Shown: positions 51,001-59,200, counted from the first letter of the stretch. The stretch: DNA of 64,000 nucleotides from Pseudomonas mendocina (GCF_003008615.1 NZ_CP027657.1:1674001-1738000); one strand, 5' to 3'. Notes: generated by a model not told the origin, from the sequence alone. Numbers and translations: made by a program.

Positions 51001-52259
51001 TCGTCGCTCGGGCCGACCATGCCGGCCAGCGTGGCTTCGACATAGAGCAGCGCACCGGCGACATCCATCAGTACCGCATCGCTCGGCTCGCGCTGGCCAA
51101 GAGACAGGCCATGAATCACGTCGATCTGGTCGAGAATCACTTTGCGCGGCTGGCCGAAGCCCAGTACCGCGAGGGTGTCGGCGATCTGCTTGAGTGGCGC
51201 GAGCAAACCGTCCAGCTCACTGGCCTGGCTACGATCACTGCGTACGAACAGATCGAGGCTGTCCTTGACCCGCACCAGTTCTTCGCACAGCGCCGCCACC
51301 ACCGAGCGCATGGCATCGCGATCAGGGCCGGCCAGGCGGGCCCGCTCCTCGTCCACCACTTCGGTGTCCGGCAGGGCTTCGTCGAGGCGGTATTGTTCCT
51401 TCAGGGCACGGATGCGTGGCGATTGCGCCGGCGCCTTGGCCACGTAGAACAGCAGGTTCTTGGTCAGTTCATCGGGAGCGGCCTGGTTGATGCCATCGGC
51501 GCCCTGCTCGACCAGACGCTTGAGCTCCTTGTCGACCTGACGCAGCAGGGTGCGCACCGACGTGCCGTTGACCACGCTGCCATTGGCCAGGCCTTCGACC
51601 ATACCGGAGGCGATCTGCCACAGGCTGCCCAGCGGGGCTTCCTTGCACAGGTTTTCCAGGCGGGCGAAGACGCGCGCCATGTAGCCAAGGTTGGTGGCCA
51701 GATCCTGATTACGAATGATGCCGACCAGTGCCATCTGCAGCATCTGCCGCAGCTTGCGCAACAGTACCGGCAGCTCGGCGGTACGCAGGTGTGCCAGGCC
51801 ACCTTCGGACAACGCCGGCAGACGGACGGACATGTCAGGGGAGAACAGGCTGGTTTCCGACAGCAGCTTCTCGCCGCGAGCGGCGCGCAGATCGTTGAGC
51901 AGCGGCAACACGACCATCGGCAGGTCGCGGCGGGCGGTCTGGATACGGTCAAGGTACACAGGCAACTGCAGGATGGCCTGCATCAGCACTTCCAGGGCCT
52001 CGCCCTGATTGGCCACGCGACCTTCCATCAGCGCCTTGGCCAGCTGCTCCATTTCCTCGGCGAGCAGAGCGGCGCCGTAGAATTCGACCATCTGCAAGGT
52101 GCCGTGAACCTGGTGCACGTAAGTCAGGCAGAAACGCATACGCGTCGGATCCTGCGGGTTCTCGACGAACGCCTCCAGGGCCTGTCGCGCCTGCTTCAGG
52201 GTTTCCGCGATTTCGCCTTTGACCCACTCCAGGGCGACATAATCATGCCGATCACCCAT
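45018..52259 (-). CDS. chpA: ChpA, multi-Hpt hybrid CheA histidine kinase controlling type IV pili
   Basis: 2413 residues, close to the P. aeruginosa protein. The start at 52259 (MGDRHDYVALEWV) has GGAG 5 nt upstream. Eight Hpt-like helical bundles are visible. Six carry His at the phospho-site (about residues 49, 796, 963, 1302, 1522 and 1670). Two carry Thr instead (T476 in LTQVRGGLAM, T1105 in LTTLGRGAEM). A CheA dimerisation and ATPase module follows (LRNAVDHGIE, DDGGGI, GRGVGMDVV), then a CheW domain and a C-terminal receiver with Asp2338. Long acidic linkers join the domains. It phosphorylates PilG and PilH and drives twitching motility and cAMP levels. Confidence 0.96.
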   Translation of the reverse strand: MGDRHDYVALEWVKGEIAETLKQARQALEAFVENPQDPTRMRFCLTYVHQVHGTLQMVEFYGAALLAEEMEQLAKALMEGRVANQGEALEVLMQAILQLPVYLDRIQTARRDLPMVVLPLLNDLRAARGEKLLSETSLFSPDMSVRLPALSEGGLAHLRTAELPVLLRKLRQMLQMALVGIIRNQDLATNLGYMARVFARLENLCKEAPLGSLWQIASGMVEGLANGSVVNGTSVRTLLRQVDKELKRLVEQGADGINQAAPDELTKNLLFYVAKAPAQSPRIRALKEQYRLDEALPDTEVVDEERARLAGPDRDAMRSVVAALCEELVRVKDSLDLFVRSDRSQASELDGLLAPLKQIADTLAVLGFGQPRKVILDQIDVIHGLSLGQREPSDAVLMDVAGALLYVEATLAGMVGPSDDNQNEQSHLPTTDVAQIHQLVIKEARNGLEQAKDAIIEFIASQWNHEHLARVPELLTQVRGGLAMIPLQRAADLLNACNRYIQEQLLARKAVPNWQSLDTLADAITSVEYYLERLAEDHGTQGDLILDVAEESLETLGYPLKEKPSVLDRVEPQQESLAPLADPLQEIELLGAEDDQLGEPLAFEPDALPLEAGSDLELLDAEPQLGDMPSLGEPADELTFDLGELEELPPLQADAELPSLTVEAVPDLEFEELSLEQLDAAPQWDELELAELELPEVELPSLPEATLELEEPTAEKPLSMADVMAAPVQAINPPAADVPPSLLPPPADEEPVDEELLEVFIEEAGEVLETIAEYLPQWQADTGNKDALIEVRRAFHTLKGSGRMVRALIIGELAWSIENLLNRVLDRSIEPNEPVQQVVLDVVALMPALVDEFAAKAQRQRDDVDLLAATAHALAKGLTPPKSDAPAAPQVAEPAGVIDATDTVEDPLSPGDELLDGEPLDPQLLEIFRNEAETHLDTLVGFLADCAQELPQPVTDDLQRALHTLKGSAYMAGILPVAEIAAPLEKLVKEFKTNLIQVDLSAAELLSRAEQLFRVGLENLESQPLAPIDGAGAFLARVQALHHERLASAEGERLAQSGESRDPQLISIFLAEGMDILLDAEDLLRKWREHPSERQELSALLEELTTLGRGAEMAELPQIDELCEALLDLYGAVEEGSLAVSERFFDEAEKAHEALIDMMDQVAAALQVTAQPERVQALRDLLSEAIDPDTLALLAPGAQGLEVVELDHATAELEQFEALSSEPETAEPSAALASSERAEELAVEPEAPIGFSPAEADLDEEMVEIFLEEAVDILESAGQALERWLSEPDNTLPLSSLQRDLHTLKGGARMAAIRPIGDLGHELESLYEGLVDRRYNHSAELGSLLQQSHDRLALMLDQLQARQPLVSGDDLIQAIRQFRQGGSPQSLSAAAVQFEPAFDDAPEEVLDVQLDEDELPPLALVEDESGLDQVAEIPLDEEQGSSDDALSMPIAEELPALSEAVAEPEPPAVASTSWHEDRDPELVEIFLEEGFDIIDSAGSALQRWMADVDNSLELEALQRDLHTLKGGARMAEIREIGDLAHELEFLYEGLGGGRLRASPELFTLLQACHDRLAEMLEAVRGQRPVPSGDALIETIKRFRANPDEQLSMPSAVQLKAVVESDETEEADSDILDIFLEEGDDLLEAMEAAIGRWEEHRDDGNAIDEMLRILHTLKGGARLAGQKRLGDMSHDFEQHLSEALQQGAPWPESLFLDVQSGFEGLQQELDLLRQRLSDSLADEPPAAAEPVEPEAAVPSLVTPIVAASELPSQVQAPKVLPFVQRAQEAAQEAAARRAPQELVKVPAELLEGLVNLAGETSIFRGRVEQQVSDVSFTLSEMEATIDRVRDQLRRLDTETQAQILSRYQAEAERAGYEDFDPLEMDRHSQLQQLSRALFESASDLLDLKETLAAKNRDAETLLLQQARVNTELQEGLMRTRMVPFDRLVPRLRRIVRQVAGELGKQVEFVVGNAEGEMDRTVLERIVAPLEHMLRNAVDHGIESVEARRAAGKSDTGTIRLNLGREGGDIVLTLDDDGGGIRLEAVRRKAIERGLMDVDSDLSDHEVLQFILEAGFSTAEKVTQISGRGVGMDVVHSEVKQLGGSMSIDSAVGQGTRFTIRLPFTVSVNRALMVYSGEDLYAIPLNTIEGIVRVSPYELEAYYAPDAPRFEYAGQAYELKYLGDLLNNGQHPKLVGQSLPLPVILVRSSEHAVAVQVDSLAGSREIVVKSLGPQFAGVHGISGATILGDGRVVVILDLLATIRVLHAHLLTQLTPRLASRQVAISEEVEIDRPTLVMVVDDSVTVRKVTSRLLERNGMNVMTAKDGVDAIAQLQEHKPDIMLLDIEMPRMDGFEVATLVRHDDGLKDLPIIMITSRTGEKHRERAMAIGVNEYLGKPYQESLLLDTIAQLVDSHRVKRT

Positions 52260-52284
52260 AGCCACTCCACTCATAAACTTGGCC

Positions 52285-53193
52285 TTATCCCTTGCGGGTA
52301 AACGCCAGAACTCGCTCGTCGGCAACCGGTACCAGCTCCGGATGCTGCCAACCGGCTACTTCACCCACACCCACCACCAGCAACCCTCCTGGCGCCAGGC
52401 TCTCGGCCAGGCGGTTGAGGATGTCGCGGCGACGCCAGCGGCGGAAATAGATCAGCAAGTTCTGACAGAAAATCACGTCCATGCCGGACATCGGCGCCTT
52501 AGCCAGTTCCAGCACGTTGAGCCGGGCGCAGCACACCCGCGCAGCCAGGCTCGATACCACCTTGAAACGTCCATCGGCCTGAGCGAGAAAATAGCGCTCG
52601 CGCAGATCGTCACTTACCTGCTCCAGGCGGCGTTGCGAGTAGCAGGCCTCACGCGCCTTGCTCAACGCCCCCTGGCTGATATCGGTACCCGTCACGGCGA
52701 AATGCTCGGGCAACTCACTGCCCTGCAATGCCTCGGCCGCCAGGATCGCCAGCGAATAGGGCTCTTCACCACTGGAGCAACCCACGCTCCACAATTCCCA
52801 GGGTTTACCCAAGCCGGCGGCCAGCCGCTCCTGCAGGTACTGCGTCAGCACCTCGAAGGAGGGCGGATGACGGAAGAAGCGGGTTTCCTGCACGGTCAGA
52901 CGATCCAGCAGGGTCGACCACTCCACCGCGCCTCGCGGGCCATCGGTGACCTGACGGTAGTAGCTGGCGTAGTCCGTGACGCCCAGTTCGCGCATGCGCG
53001 CACTCAGGTTGGTCTGCAGAAACGCGCGCCGTTGCTCGCTGATCACCACACCGGTTCGCGCTTCGAGCAGCGTCTGCCAGTCGTGGAAATCGGCTTGCGA
53101 CATATCGGCCACCGGGCGCAACGCCCACACGCCCGCTGACTGCATACCTTCGCCCTGGGTCATGGCTGTGTTGCGGTAGCTGCAGCCAGCCAC
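52285..53193 (-). CDS. pilK: PilK, CheR-type chemoreceptor methyltransferase
   Basis: 302 residues with a GTG start at 53193, chosen because AAAGGAG lies 7 nt upstream; ATGs at 53163 and 53145 have no good ribosome site. The CheR N-domain (DFHDWQTLLEARTGVVISEQRRAFLQTNLSARMRELG) precedes the SAM-binding domain with WELWSVGCSSGEEPYSLAI, VTGTDISQGAL and FCQNLLIYFRR. It methylates PilJ glutamates using SAM. It lies between pilJ (12-bp gap) and chpA (25-bp gap). Confidence 0.94.
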   Translation of the reverse strand: MAGCSYRNTAMTQGEGMQSAGVWALRPVADMSQADFHDWQTLLEARTGVVISEQRRAFLQTNLSARMRELGVTDYASYYRQVTDGPRGAVEWSTLLDRLTVQETRFFRHPPSFEVLTQYLQERLAAGLGKPWELWSVGCSSGEEPYSLAILAAEALQGSELPEHFAVTGTDISQGALSKAREACYSQRRLEQVSDDLRERYFLAQADGRFKVVSSLAARVCCARLNVLELAKAPMSGMDVIFCQNLLIYFRRWRRRDILNRLAESLAPGGLLVVGVGEVAGWQHPELVPVADERVLAFTRKG

Positions 53194-53205
53194 CGCGCTC
53201 CTTTA

Positions 53206-55242
53206 TCAGGCGTCTGGCAGGGTGAAGCCGGACACCGACTTGCGCATCTCACTGGCCATCTTGGCCAGGTTACCAATGCTCTTGGCGGTGGCGGTGGTAC
53301 CCGAGGACGTCTGCGAGGTGATCTCCTGGATCACGTTCATGGTGTTGGAAATGTGGCCGGCCGAAGAGGCCTGCTGACGGGCGGCGTTGGAGATGTTCTG
53401 GATGAGGGCCGCGAGGGTTTTCGATACCTTCTCGATCTCTTCCAGTGCCACCCCGGCGTCCTGCGCCAGGCGGGCACCGCGCACCACTTCGGAAGTCGTC
53501 TGCTCCATGGAGATAACGGCTTCGTTGGTGTCGGTCTGAATGGTTTTTACCAGCGCCTCGATCTGCTTGGTCGCCGCCGAGGAACGTTCTGCGAGGCGTT
53601 GTACCTCGTCCGCTACCACGGCGAAGCCGCGGCCCGCATCACCGGCCATGGACGCCTGGATCGCGGCGTTCAGTGCGAGGATGTTGGTCTGGTCGGCAAT
53701 GTCGTTGATCAGGCTAACGATGTCACCGATCTCCTGGGACGACTCACCGAGGCGCTTGATCCGCTTCGAGGTGTCCTGAATCTGCTCACGGATGTTATCC
53801 ATGCCGGTGATGGTGTTGTGTACGACTTCGTTGCCCTTGTTGGCGATCGCTACGGAACGTTCCGCTACCGCGGAGGATTCCGAGGCGTTCGCCGATACCT
53901 GGTCAATCGACACGGCCATTTCGTTGATCGCCGCGGAGGCGCCGGCAATTTCCTGCGCCTGGTGCTCGGAAGCCTCGGCCAGGTGCATCGCCGTGGCCTG
54001 GGTTTCCTGGGCTGCACCGGCTACCTGAACGGCGGTCAGGTTGATGGTCGCTACCAGGTCACGCAGCTGGTCGATGGAGTAGTTGATGGAGTCAGCGATG
54101 GCACCGGTGAAATCTTCGGTTACCGTCGCGGCCACGGTCAGGTCACCGTCGGCGAGGTCGGCGATTTCGTCGAGCAGACGCAGAATCGCCGCCTGGTTAC
54201 GCTCGTTCTTCTCGGCGGTTTCGGCCAGACGACGGTTGGTCTCGCGCACCATCACCAGGCCGATGAGGATGATCGAACCCAGCGCCAGGCCGCCCAGCAC
54301 GTAGCCGAACAGGGTGTTGAGGGCACGACCGTCGGCCAGGTCTTCGAAGCCGCTGGCCAACTCGGATGCCTTGTCCAGCAGGGTCTGCGACACGGTGAAG
54401 ATGGAGTTCGCCGATTCACGCACCTGGAACAGTTCCGGCGAGGTCTCGAGAATCTCGTCCACCGAACCGGATACGAATTCGAACAGCTCGGAAATCTCGG
54501 CCAGACGCTCGAGGGCTTCCTCGTCGGTCACCTGGCTGATTTCCATCGCCGCGTTGCCTTCGAGCATCGCCGCCAGTACACGACCGAACAGGCTGGCGTC
54601 GCGGCCGAACATGTCGGCGGCCTGTACCGAGTCCTCGTCACCGGCCAGCACCTTGTTCACCGAGCCAAGGATACGTTCGGCCAGCAGCGACTGCCGCTGG
54701 GCGACCGATACCTGGGCAGCCGGTGCGCCGCTTTCCAGCAGGATGTCGACCACTTCCTCGTACTCGACCTGCAGCTGCGGAATGGTTTCCGCCAGGGTGG
54801 CGGCTACCTGGTGCAACGACAGTACGGTCTGCTCGCTGGCGAGAATGGCGTCGGTGTTCTGCCTCAGGCTGTCCCAGTCCTGTTGCACGGCGGCCATCTG
54901 CGCCTGCACCGACTCGGGTGCCGGCGGCAAGCCGCTGCTGGCATCGCCGTCGGTCAGGTAACCCCAGCGCTGCTGGAAGTCGTTACGGGCATCGCGCAGC
55001 AGGCCGAAAGCTTCGGCGGTACCCGCCGCGGCCTCGGTGGCGTTCTTGGCGATACGCTGGGACAGTACGCGCAGCTCACCGGAGTGGCTGATGTACTCGG
55101 TATCGTAGTTGGACTGGGTGTTGATGTAGGCGAAGTTCGCGAACAACAGCACGATGGAAACGATGAGCACGACGAACAGCGCCGCGATCAGCGTGCTACT
55201 GCGTGCCCCGACCAACAAATTGCCTGCATTGAATTTTTTCAT
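53206..55242 (-). CDS. pilJ: PilJ, chemoreceptor of the Pil-Chp system
   Basis: 678 residues from the ATG at 55242 ([35 protein letters not shown]), with GGGGG upstream; the longer frame is rejected. Two membrane helices (about 16-40 and 325-345) bracket a large periplasmic region with tandem PilJ domains ([18 protein letters not shown] near 66). HAMP follows, then the signalling hairpin with [37 protein letters not shown]. It senses surface contact or pilin in P. aeruginosa and signals through PilI/ChpC to ChpA. Confidence 0.96.
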   Translation of the reverse strand: MKKFNAGNLLVGARSSTLIAALFVVLIVSIVLLFANFAYINTQSNYDTEYISHSGELRVLSQRIAKNATEAAAGTAEAFGLLRDARNDFQQRWGYLTDGDASSGLPPAPESVQAQMAAVQQDWDSLRQNTDAILASEQTVLSLHQVAATLAETIPQLQVEYEEVVDILLESGAPAAQVSVAQRQSLLAERILGSVNKVLAGDEDSVQAADMFGRDASLFGRVLAAMLEGNAAMEISQVTDEEALERLAEISELFEFVSGSVDEILETSPELFQVRESANSIFTVSQTLLDKASELASGFEDLADGRALNTLFGYVLGGLALGSIILIGLVMVRETNRRLAETAEKNERNQAAILRLLDEIADLADGDLTVAATVTEDFTGAIADSINYSIDQLRDLVATINLTAVQVAGAAQETQATAMHLAEASEHQAQEIAGASAAINEMAVSIDQVSANASESSAVAERSVAIANKGNEVVHNTITGMDNIREQIQDTSKRIKRLGESSQEIGDIVSLINDIADQTNILALNAAIQASMAGDAGRGFAVVADEVQRLAERSSAATKQIEALVKTIQTDTNEAVISMEQTTSEVVRGARLAQDAGVALEEIEKVSKTLAALIQNISNAARQQASSAGHISNTMNVIQEITSQTSSGTTATAKSIGNLAKMASEMRKSVSGFTLPDA

Positions 55243-55326
55243 TATCTGGCCCCCGCCTGGACCGACCGCACTACGGTTCCCATGTAACGCCAAAGGGTCG
55301 GAAGAACCGACCCAACCGAAAATCTA

Positions 55327-55863
55327 TTAATAGGCAACATCGAGAAAGCCCGGATCCGCCGTCAACGCATGAGGGCTGAACACCAACCAGGGCTGTTCCC
55401 GTTGAAAGACTCCGTGGATAAACGGCGCAATGCTCGCCTCGAGAGGCGGCAGTTGTTCTGAAAATGCATCCACGGGGAAATGTTGCATGCCGAAAACTTC
55501 GTCGACCGTCAGGCCAGCGAAGATTTCCTGGTGGTCGACCACCAGAATTCGCCGCAGCTTGCGCAGCGGCGACAGTTCATTGCCGAAGAATCCACACAGA
55601 TCCATGATCGGCAGCAGGCGGCCACGCACGTTGGCCACCCCTTTGACCCAACCCTTCACCCCCGGCAGCAGGGTGTAGCGTGGTTCATGCAGGACTTCAC
55701 CCACTTCCCCCATCGGCGCGACGAAGAATCGCTCGCCCATGCGAAAACCGATACCGCTCCAGGTTTGCACCGCCGCCTGTTGCGACGGCAAACCGGCCGC
55801 CAGGGCTCGGCAACGCTGGTCGATCTCGAAGAGGATCTGGAAAGGAGTCTGCGCGTCCGACAT
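55327..55863 (-). CDS. pilI: PilI, CheW-like adaptor
   Basis: 178 residues with one CheW domain (GFRMGERFFVAPMGEVGEVLHEPRYTLLPGVKGWVKGVANVRGRLLPIMDL). It couples PilJ to ChpA. It is the third gene of the operon, 45 bp after pilH and 84 bp before pilJ. Confidence 0.95.
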   Translation of the reverse strand: MSDAQTPFQILFEIDQRCRALAAGLPSQQAAVQTWSGIGFRMGERFFVAPMGEVGEVLHEPRYTLLPGVKGWVKGVANVRGRLLPIMDLCGFFGNELSPLRKLRRILVVDHQEIFAGLTVDEVFGMQHFPVDAFSEQLPPLEASIAPFIHGVFQREQPWLVFSPHALTADPGFLDVAY

Positions 55864-55908
55864 GCCAGCCGTGGCCTTCTTCTTATTTAATACGCGGACG
55901 GCACGGCA

Positions 55909-56274
55909 TCAGCCGGCCAGAACCGCATTGAGGGTTTTCAGCAAGGTATCTTCGTCGACCGGCTTGGTCAGGTAGTCCTTGGCGCCCTGGCGCTTGCCCC
56001 AGACCTTGTCGGTTTCCTGATCCTTGGTGGTGACGATGATCACCGGGATGTGGCTGGTTTCGGCGTCCTTGGTCAGTTGACGAGTCGCCTGGAAACCATT
56101 GAGGCCGGGCATGACGATGTCCATCAGAACCGCGTCCGGCTTCTCCTGGCGGGCCAGGGCCACGCCGTCGGCGCCGTTTTCCGCTTTCAGTACCTGATGG
56201 CCGTGCTTTTCCAGCATGGCGGTCAGCTTGTACATCTCGGTCGGGGAGTCATCAACAATCAGAATTCGAGCCAT
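55909..56274 (-). CDS. pilH: PilH, CheY-like response regulator
   Basis: 121 residues from the ATG at 56274 (MARILIVDDSPTEMYKL); the upstream in-frame codon at 56286 lies within the ribosome site region. It is a stand-alone receiver with the acidic pair at 8-9, phosphoacceptor Asp52 (VLMDIVMPG) and the conserved Lys in YLTKPVDE. In P. aeruginosa it counteracts PilG, favouring pilus retraction and dampening the signal. Confidence 0.95.
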   Translation of the reverse strand: MARILIVDDSPTEMYKLTAMLEKHGHQVLKAENGADGVALARQEKPDAVLMDIVMPGLNGFQATRQLTKDAETSHIPVIIVTTKDQETDKVWGKRQGAKDYLTKPVDEDTLLKTLNAVLAG

Positions 56275-56321
56275 GGTGTTTCCCAATACAGAAGTGGCGC
56301 GCAGGCCCTGAGGCCATCACG

Positions 56322-56729
56322 TCAGGAGGCTTGTTCCACCGGAGTGAAGTCAGGCACGTGGGCTTTGATCGCACCGAGCAACTCTTCCTTGCTGAAAGGT
56401 TTGGTCAGGTATTGATCGGAACCGACGATGCGTCCCTTGGCTTTATCGAACAGGCCATCCTTGGAGGACAGCATGATCACCGGAGTGGATTTGAAAGCAC
56501 TGTTGTTCTTGATCAGGGCACAGGTCTGATACCCATCGAGACGCGGCATCATGATGTCGACAAAGATGATGCTGGGGTGAGTGTCGGCAATCTTGGCCAG
56601 GGCATCGAAGCCATCGACCGCGGTGATGACGTCACAACCCACTTTTTTCAGCAGAGTTTCCGCGGTGCGACGAATCGTTTTCGAATCGTCGATCACCATC
56701 ACTTTCAAACCCTCGGAATGCTGTTCCAT
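56322..56729 (-). CDS. pilG: PilG, CheY-like response regulator, first gene of the Pil-Chp operon
   Basis: 135 residues from the ATG at 56729 (MEQHSEGLKVMVIDDSKTIRRTAE), with AGGGCG 4-9 nt upstream. Phosphoacceptor Asp58 lies in IIFVDIMMPRLDG, and Lys is in YLTKPFSKEE. It promotes pilus extension and adenylate cyclase CyaB activation in P. aeruginosa. It is divergent from gshB over 241 bp, which should contain the operon promoter. Confidence 0.95.
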   Translation of the reverse strand: MEQHSEGLKVMVIDDSKTIRRTAETLLKKVGCDVITAVDGFDALAKIADTHPSIIFVDIMMPRLDGYQTCALIKNNSAFKSTPVIMLSSKDGLFDKAKGRIVGSDQYLTKPFSKEELLGAIKAHVPDFTPVEQAS

Positions 56730-56970
56730 TTTCGCCCTACCATCGCCTCGGTGAGTCGTTATTTTCGCGTTATCAGTATGCCTGAGGCCCAGTCGCCGAT
56801 GGGTCTTGACCCAATCGTCGGGCCTTTTTAGCACACTCTCCACATGCAAGCTATAAGCCCGCCAGAGCAGCTCCAGCCCTTGACCAAGACCCCGGTCGAC
56901 GCCACCCTGACAAGCCTCGTTCGGTGCAACTACCGGGCCTTTGCCCTCTATCTCGCGGAGAGTTACCCCC

Positions 56971-57921
56971 ATGAGCCTTCGTCTCGGGATCGTCATGGAT
57001 CCGATTGCCAGCATTTCCTTCAAGAAGGACAGTTCGCTGGCCATGCTGCTGGCCGCTCAAGCACGCGGCTGGTCGCTGTTCTACATGGAACAGCAGGATC
57101 TCTACCAAGCCCGCGGCCGAGCTCGTGCTCGCCTGCGGCCTTTGGAGGTGTTCAACGATCCTCAACGCTGGTTCGCCCTTGGCCCCGAGCAGGACACGCC
57201 GCTCGCCGAACTCGACGTGATCCTGATGCGCAAGGATCCGCCCTTCGATAACGAATTCGTCTACTCCACCTACCTGCTCGAGCAGGCTGAGCGCGACGGC
57301 GTACTGGTGGTCAATCGGCCGCAGAGTCTGCGCGACTGCAATGAAAAGTTCTTCGCCACCCAGTTTCCCCAATACACACCTCCGACCCTGGTCAGTCGGC
57401 GCCCCGACATTCTGCGCCAGTTTGCCGATGAGCACCGTGACATCATTCTCAAACCCCTGGATGGCATGGGTGGTTCGATGATCTTTCGTCACCGCGAGGG
57501 CGACCCCAACCTCTCGGTGATTCTGGAAACGCTGACTCAGCACGGCCAGCAGCAGATCATGGCGCAGGGTTACCTGCCGGCCATCAAGGACGGCGACAAG
57601 CGCATTCTGATGATAGACGGCGAACCGATCCCCTACTGCCTGGCGCGTATTCCCGCAGCCGGCGAGACCCGCGGCAACCTCGCCGCCGGCGGGCGCGGCG
57701 AAGCTCGACCACTGACCGAGCGCGACCGCGAGATCGCCGCCGCCGTCGGCCCGACTCTGCGCGAAAAAGGACTGATCTTCGTCGGACTCGATGTGATCGG
57801 CGAGCACCTGACGGAAATCAACGTCACCAGCCCGACCTGCATTCGCGAAATCGATGCCGCCTTCGACACCCGTATCGGTGAGCGCCTGATGGATTGCATC
57901 GCGGCAAAGCGCGGATCGTAG
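56971..57921 (+). CDS. gshB: Glutathione synthetase
   Basis: 316 residues from the ATG at 56971 (MSLRLGIVMDPIASISFKKDSSLAML), with GGAGAG 8 nt upstream. The ATP-grasp features DIILKPLDGMGGSMIFRH, GDKRILMIDGEPIPYCLARIPA and the terminal LTEINVTSPTCIREID are intact. It ligates gamma-glutamylcysteine and glycine. The stop codon TAG is itself part of the GTAGGGCG palindromic repeat that follows. Glutathione made here is the substrate for the GST pair at 4.4-5.8 kb. Confidence 0.97.
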   Translation: MSLRLGIVMDPIASISFKKDSSLAMLLAAQARGWSLFYMEQQDLYQARGRARARLRPLEVFNDPQRWFALGPEQDTPLAELDVILMRKDPPFDNEFVYSTYLLEQAERDGVLVVNRPQSLRDCNEKFFATQFPQYTPPTLVSRRPDILRQFADEHRDIILKPLDGMGGSMIFRHREGDPNLSVILETLTQHGQQQIMAQGYLPAIKDGDKRILMIDGEPIPYCLARIPAAGETRGNLAAGGRGEARPLTERDREIAAAVGPTLREKGLIFVGLDVIGEHLTEINVTSPTCIREIDAAFDTRIGERLMDCIAAKRGS

Positions 57922-57970
57922 GGCGGGTGCAACCCGCCACTGCCTGGCCGGCGGGTTGCACCCGCCCTAC
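57918..57970. repeat. GTAGGGCG palindromic repeat after gshB
   Basis: GTAGGGCGGGTGCAACCCGCC (57918-57938) is perfectly repeated in inverse at 57950-57970 around an 11-nt loop. The left arm contains the gshB stop codon. It belongs to the same family as 32513-32592 and 63232-63294 (shared GTAGGGYG ends). Confidence 0.8.
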
Positions 57971-57972
57971 GC

Positions 57973-58021
57973 CAGCATCACCAGCATCACCAGCATCACC
58001 AGCATCACCAGCATCACCAGC
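57973..58021. repeat. Short tandem repeat, five copies of a 9-mer
   Basis: CAGCATCAC is repeated five times exactly (57973-58017), followed by CAGC. It sits in the untranslated gap between gshB and tonB3, so copy number could vary by slippage without affecting a protein. Confidence 0.95.
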
Positions 58022-58056
58022 AAACTTGCCATAAAGCTTGACGCAAGTGGCAGCCT

Positions 58057-58085
58057 GGCGCTTCAGGCTTGCAGCCTGAAGCGCC
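58057..58085. repeat. Perfect 13-bp inverted repeat upstream of the tonB gene
   Basis: GGCGCTTCAGGCT-TGC-AGCCTGAAGCGCC can form a very stable hairpin 44 bp before the tonB3 start codon. There is no T-run. It could hinder translation or act as a repeat-type element. Confidence 0.75.
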
Positions 58086-58128
58086 GCGCCGCAGACTGCG
58101 CGTCATTCGAAAGCAGACTCGATACGTC

Positions 58129-59025
58129 ATGAACGCAGCAGCCACCCCTCCCGCCATCTCCACCGCCGACGTTCGTCCGGCGGATCGCCTGGGGTTTACG
58201 CTTTTCCTGGCCACAGCGCTGCATATTGCCCTGATACTGGGCGTCGGCTTCACCCTCGAGCCACCGCCGGAAATCAGCAAGACGCTGGAAATCACCCTGT
58301 CTACCTTCAAGAGCGAAGAAAAGCCCAAGGAGGCTGACTTCCTCGCCCAGGACAATCAGCAAGGCAGCGGTACCCTGGAGCACGCGGCGGCGCCCAAGAC
58401 CACCGAGCAGGCACTGTTCCAGGACAGCGAGGTGCGCAAGGTCACCCCGCCCGCCACACCGCAGCAACCGGCCACCAAGCCGGAAGCACCGAAGGCTGCA
58501 GTCGCTACCCGCGCCCCGCAACAGCAGAAGACCCCGGTAAAACGGGAAGAGACCAAGCCCGTGCCGCAAGCCCGGCCAGCCCCGGTATTCGACTCAGCGC
58601 AACTCTCGGCGGAGATCGCCAGCCTGGAAGCCGAGCTGGCCCAGGAAGTTCAGGCCTACGCCAAACGCCCGAAGATCCATCGCCTCAACGCCGCGTCGAC
58701 CATGCGCGACAAGGGCGCCTGGTACAAGGACGAGTGGCGCAAGAAGGTCGAGCGTATCGGCAACCTCAATTACCCGGACGATGCCCGTCGCCAGCGCATC
58801 TACGGCAGCCTGCGCCTGCTGGTGTCGATCAACCGCGATGGTTCTCTGTACGAAGTGCAGGTGCTTGAATCCTCCGGCCAGGCGGTTCTCGACCAGGCCG
58901 CACAACGCATCGTGCGCCTGGCCGCCCCCTACGCCCCCTTTACCGGTGACCTGGCCGACATCGACCGCCTGGAAATCATCCGCACCTGGCGCTTCGAGCG
59001 CGGCGATCGGTTGTCGAGCAACTAG
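58129..59025 (+). CDS. tonB3: TonB family protein, TonB3-like
   Basis: 298 residues from the ATG at 58129. One membrane anchor lies at about residues 24-42 (FTLFLATALHIALILGVGFTL). A Pro/Lys/Glu-rich periplasm-spanning linker (about 60-165) leads to a C-terminal TonB domain (NYPDDARRQRIYGSLRLLVSINRDGSLYEVQVLESSG). Position next to gshB and pilG matches PA0406 (tonB3), whose loss in P. aeruginosa affects twitching motility. No ExbB/ExbD genes are adjacent. No good ribosome site is visible. Confidence 0.88.
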   Translation: MNAAATPPAISTADVRPADRLGFTLFLATALHIALILGVGFTLEPPPEISKTLEITLSTFKSEEKPKEADFLAQDNQQGSGTLEHAAAPKTTEQALFQDSEVRKVTPPATPQQPATKPEAPKAAVATRAPQQQKTPVKREETKPVPQARPAPVFDSAQLSAEIASLEAELAQEVQAYAKRPKIHRLNAASTMRDKGAWYKDEWRKKVERIGNLNYPDDARRQRIYGSLRLLVSINRDGSLYEVQVLESSGQAVLDQAAQRIVRLAAPYAPFTGDLADIDRLEIIRTWRFERGDRLSSN

Positions 59026-59200
59026 TCCGGTACACGCGGCGCACCTTACGGCGCTCTTGAAATCCGGGAATTCCCTCACCGCACCCGGATTTCATCCGGG
59101 CTACGTGCTGGCACCAGGAACGATCATCGGGTCGGCCAGCCCCACAGCTGAACAGCCCTATGGCTTGAAGCCCAGCTGCTTAAAGCCGAAACTAGCGGCC
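59026..59200. other. Spacer between tonB3 and algH with hairpins
   Basis: The 175-bp gap contains AATCCGGG...CCCGGATT and CCCGGAT-TTC-ATCCGGG (about 59063-59100) followed by GCTACG, plus a degenerate GGCGCACCTTAC remnant of the GTAGGGTG family. No gene is seen. Confidence 0.5.

Noticed and set aside
50472..52301. 609-codon plus-strand open frame over the chpA 5' region
   Set aside because: Shadow of the chpA coding strand; chpA domains are clear throughout the same interval.
53353..55287. 644-codon plus-strand open frame over pilJ
   Set aside because: Antisense shadow of pilJ; the protein is Gly/Val/His-rich without domains.
57973..58021. Possible CRISPR-like array
   Set aside because: The repeat unit is only 9 bp, directly tandem with no spacers, and no cas genes are in the window.
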